64,000 nt of DNA from contig NZ_PVBT01000003.1 of assembly GCF_002980555.1 (NCBI RefSeq), positions 1 through 64,000 of the forward strand. The letters run 5' to 3'. Under the pieces are notes generated by a model that worked only from the letters and a program-made list of their open reading frames with translations, was not told the DNA's origin and did no database searches. Position numbers and translations under genes: made by a program. This DNA comes from Phyllobacterium myrsinacearum. GTDB taxonomy: Bacteria; Pseudomonadota; Alphaproteobacteria; Rhizobiales; Rhizobiaceae. Positions 63,212 through 64,000 of the stretch are shown here, in pieces. The number at the start of each line of letters is the position of its first letter. Positions within the stretch are counted from its first letter, which is position 1.

Positions 63212-63990
63212 TACCATTCTCCCTTGAACACGGGCTCACGCTTTTCGGCAAAGGCCGAAACACCTTCTTTCAGGTCCGCTGTTTTGGCGACGAGGATCGA
63301 GCCGAGGGCTTCGACCGCCGTGCCATTGTCTTCGCCGTTAGCCGACGCAATCATCAGTTTCGCCACTTCCTCCGCAGCCGGGCCGCGCCTGGCGATCCGC
63401 TCGGCATAGGCCTGCGCCGCGGTGACGGCAGCGCCGGTTTCCACGACGTGATCGACGATCCCAAGCGAGGCCGCTTCAGTCGCGCTGAAGGTTTCGCCGC
63501 CCAGCGCCATGCGGCGCACGGCCTGCGCACCAAACCGGCGGACAAGCCGCTGCGTTCCCGACCAGCCTGGCACCATGCCGAGGCCGGTCTCCGGCAGACC
63601 GATGCGGATATGCGTCTCGGCAATGCGGATATCGGCAGCAGCCGCCAGCTCCAGCCCGCCGCCCAGCGCATGACCGTTGAGCGCGGCGATCAACGGCACG
63701 CGCAACGTCGCCAGACGCTCGAAGACGCGGTGCCCGAAGCGGACCCAGGCATGGCCGAATTCATTCGGCGTCATCGCCGCCCAGGCCTTGATATCGCCGC
63801 CTGCGGAAAAGGCCTTGCCGGCGCCGGTGAGGATGGCGGCGCGAATATCGGCATTGGCCTCCAATTCGTCACACGCGGCGGAGAGTTCCTTCAACATATC
63901 GATGTCAAAAGCATTGAGTTTTTCCGGGCGCGACACGGTGATGGTTGCGACAGGCCCGTTAACGTCAACCGTAATGCGGGGCTCAGCCAT
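63211..63990 (-). CDS. Enoyl-CoA hydratase/isomerase-family protein
   Basis: 259 residues of the crotonase fold: oxyanion-hole segments GAGKAFSAGGDIKAW and ALNGHALGGGLELAAAADIRIA, with the first catalytic Glu position in GGGLELA and a second in LPETGLG. It hydrates or isomerises an acyl-CoA. It is the first gene visible of the minus-strand catabolic cluster; AGGA lies upstream of the ATG at the window edge, and any earlier genes are out of view. Its presence in an uptake and oxidation cluster suggests that the compound ends as a CoA thioester. Confidence 0.93.
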   Translation of the reverse strand: MAEPRITVDVNGPVATITVSRPEKLNAFDIDMLKELSAACDELEANADIRAAILTGAGKAFSAGGDIKAWAAMTPNEFGHAWVRFGHRVFERLATLRVPLIAALNGHALGGGLELAAAADIRIAETHIRIGLPETGLGMVPGWSGTQRLVRRFGAQAVRRMALGGETFSATEAASLGIVDHVVETGAAVTAAQAYAERIARRGPAAEEVAKLMIASANGEDNGTAVEALGSILVAKTADLKEGVSAFAEKREPVFKGEW

Positions 63991-64000
63991 GGAGCGTCCT

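Overview
The window is a typical stretch of chromosome from an alphaproteobacterium of the order Hyphomicrobiales (Rhizobiales), most likely Phyllobacteriaceae or Brucellaceae. The evidence is high GC by eye, DUF982 and DUF1127 small proteins, an Irr-type iron control box in front of mbfA, many ABC uptake cassettes, and three copies of a palindromic intergenic element of a kind I associate with this order. The genus is an inference. No phage, insertion sequence, integrase or CRISPR array was seen.

Layout: 0-5.6 kb holds a partial DUF1579-like gene, an XRE regulator divergent from a small membrane protein, lepA with a tiny lipoprotein, and a phospholipase-D-like protein. 5.6-8.2 kb is cydAB (cyanide-insensitive type) with a palindromic element between its two genes. 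8.3-16.8 kb holds a serine/threonine dehydratase, mbfA, two ABM/NIPSNAP dimeric-barrel proteins, cysK, a LysE exporter, a TolA-like periplasmic protein, and a run dut / PEP-mutase-like / HAD / trans-3-hydroxyproline dehydratase-like. 17.0-21.5 kb holds a class II glutamine amidotransferase and then a lower-GC islet of two surface-polysaccharide genes (FkbM methyltransferase and a double glycosyltransferase). prfC follows, then an arsR-SRPBCC-VOC operon whose regulator mRNA appears leaderless.

25.3-29.1 kb is the ubiE-ubiB-coaBC operon. Its CoaBC carries an N-terminal FitA-like ribbon-helix-helix DNA-binding domain, and the 68 bp in front of it contain three copies of a 9-bp box. 29.2-37.7 kb is a nucleoside salvage locus: add and upp on one strand, and on the other a tightly overlapped operon encoding an ABC ATPase, an isochorismatase-like protein, two permeases, cdd, a purine nucleoside phosphorylase and deoA. 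The matching BMP-type binding protein lies 3 kb away (40.5-41.5 kb), behind an iron alcohol dehydrogenase, slyX, a GNAT and a LysE exporter.

42.4 kb is tRNA-Ser(GGA), followed by an AT-richer sulfotransferase gene. 43.5-47.6 kb encodes membrane proteins (fatty acid hydroxylase, YhhN, MFS) and a GNAT. 47.7-52.7 kb is an amino-acid ABC cassette led by an argininosuccinate-lyase paralogue and read away from a LysR regulator. 53.2-64 kb is a minus-strand catabolic cluster: enoyl-CoA hydratase, aldehyde dehydrogenase, a carbohydrate-type ABC importer, two GMC oxidoreductases and an SDR, with a third palindromic element before the last gene.

The points most worth a second look are the RHH-CoaBC fusion with its candidate operators, the palindromic elements whose small hairpins show compensatory base changes, and several enzymes with a substituted key residue (CoaC clamp Cys to Ser, isochorismatase Cys to Ser, proline-racemase-fold Cys/Thr pair, first PLD HKD Asp to Lys).
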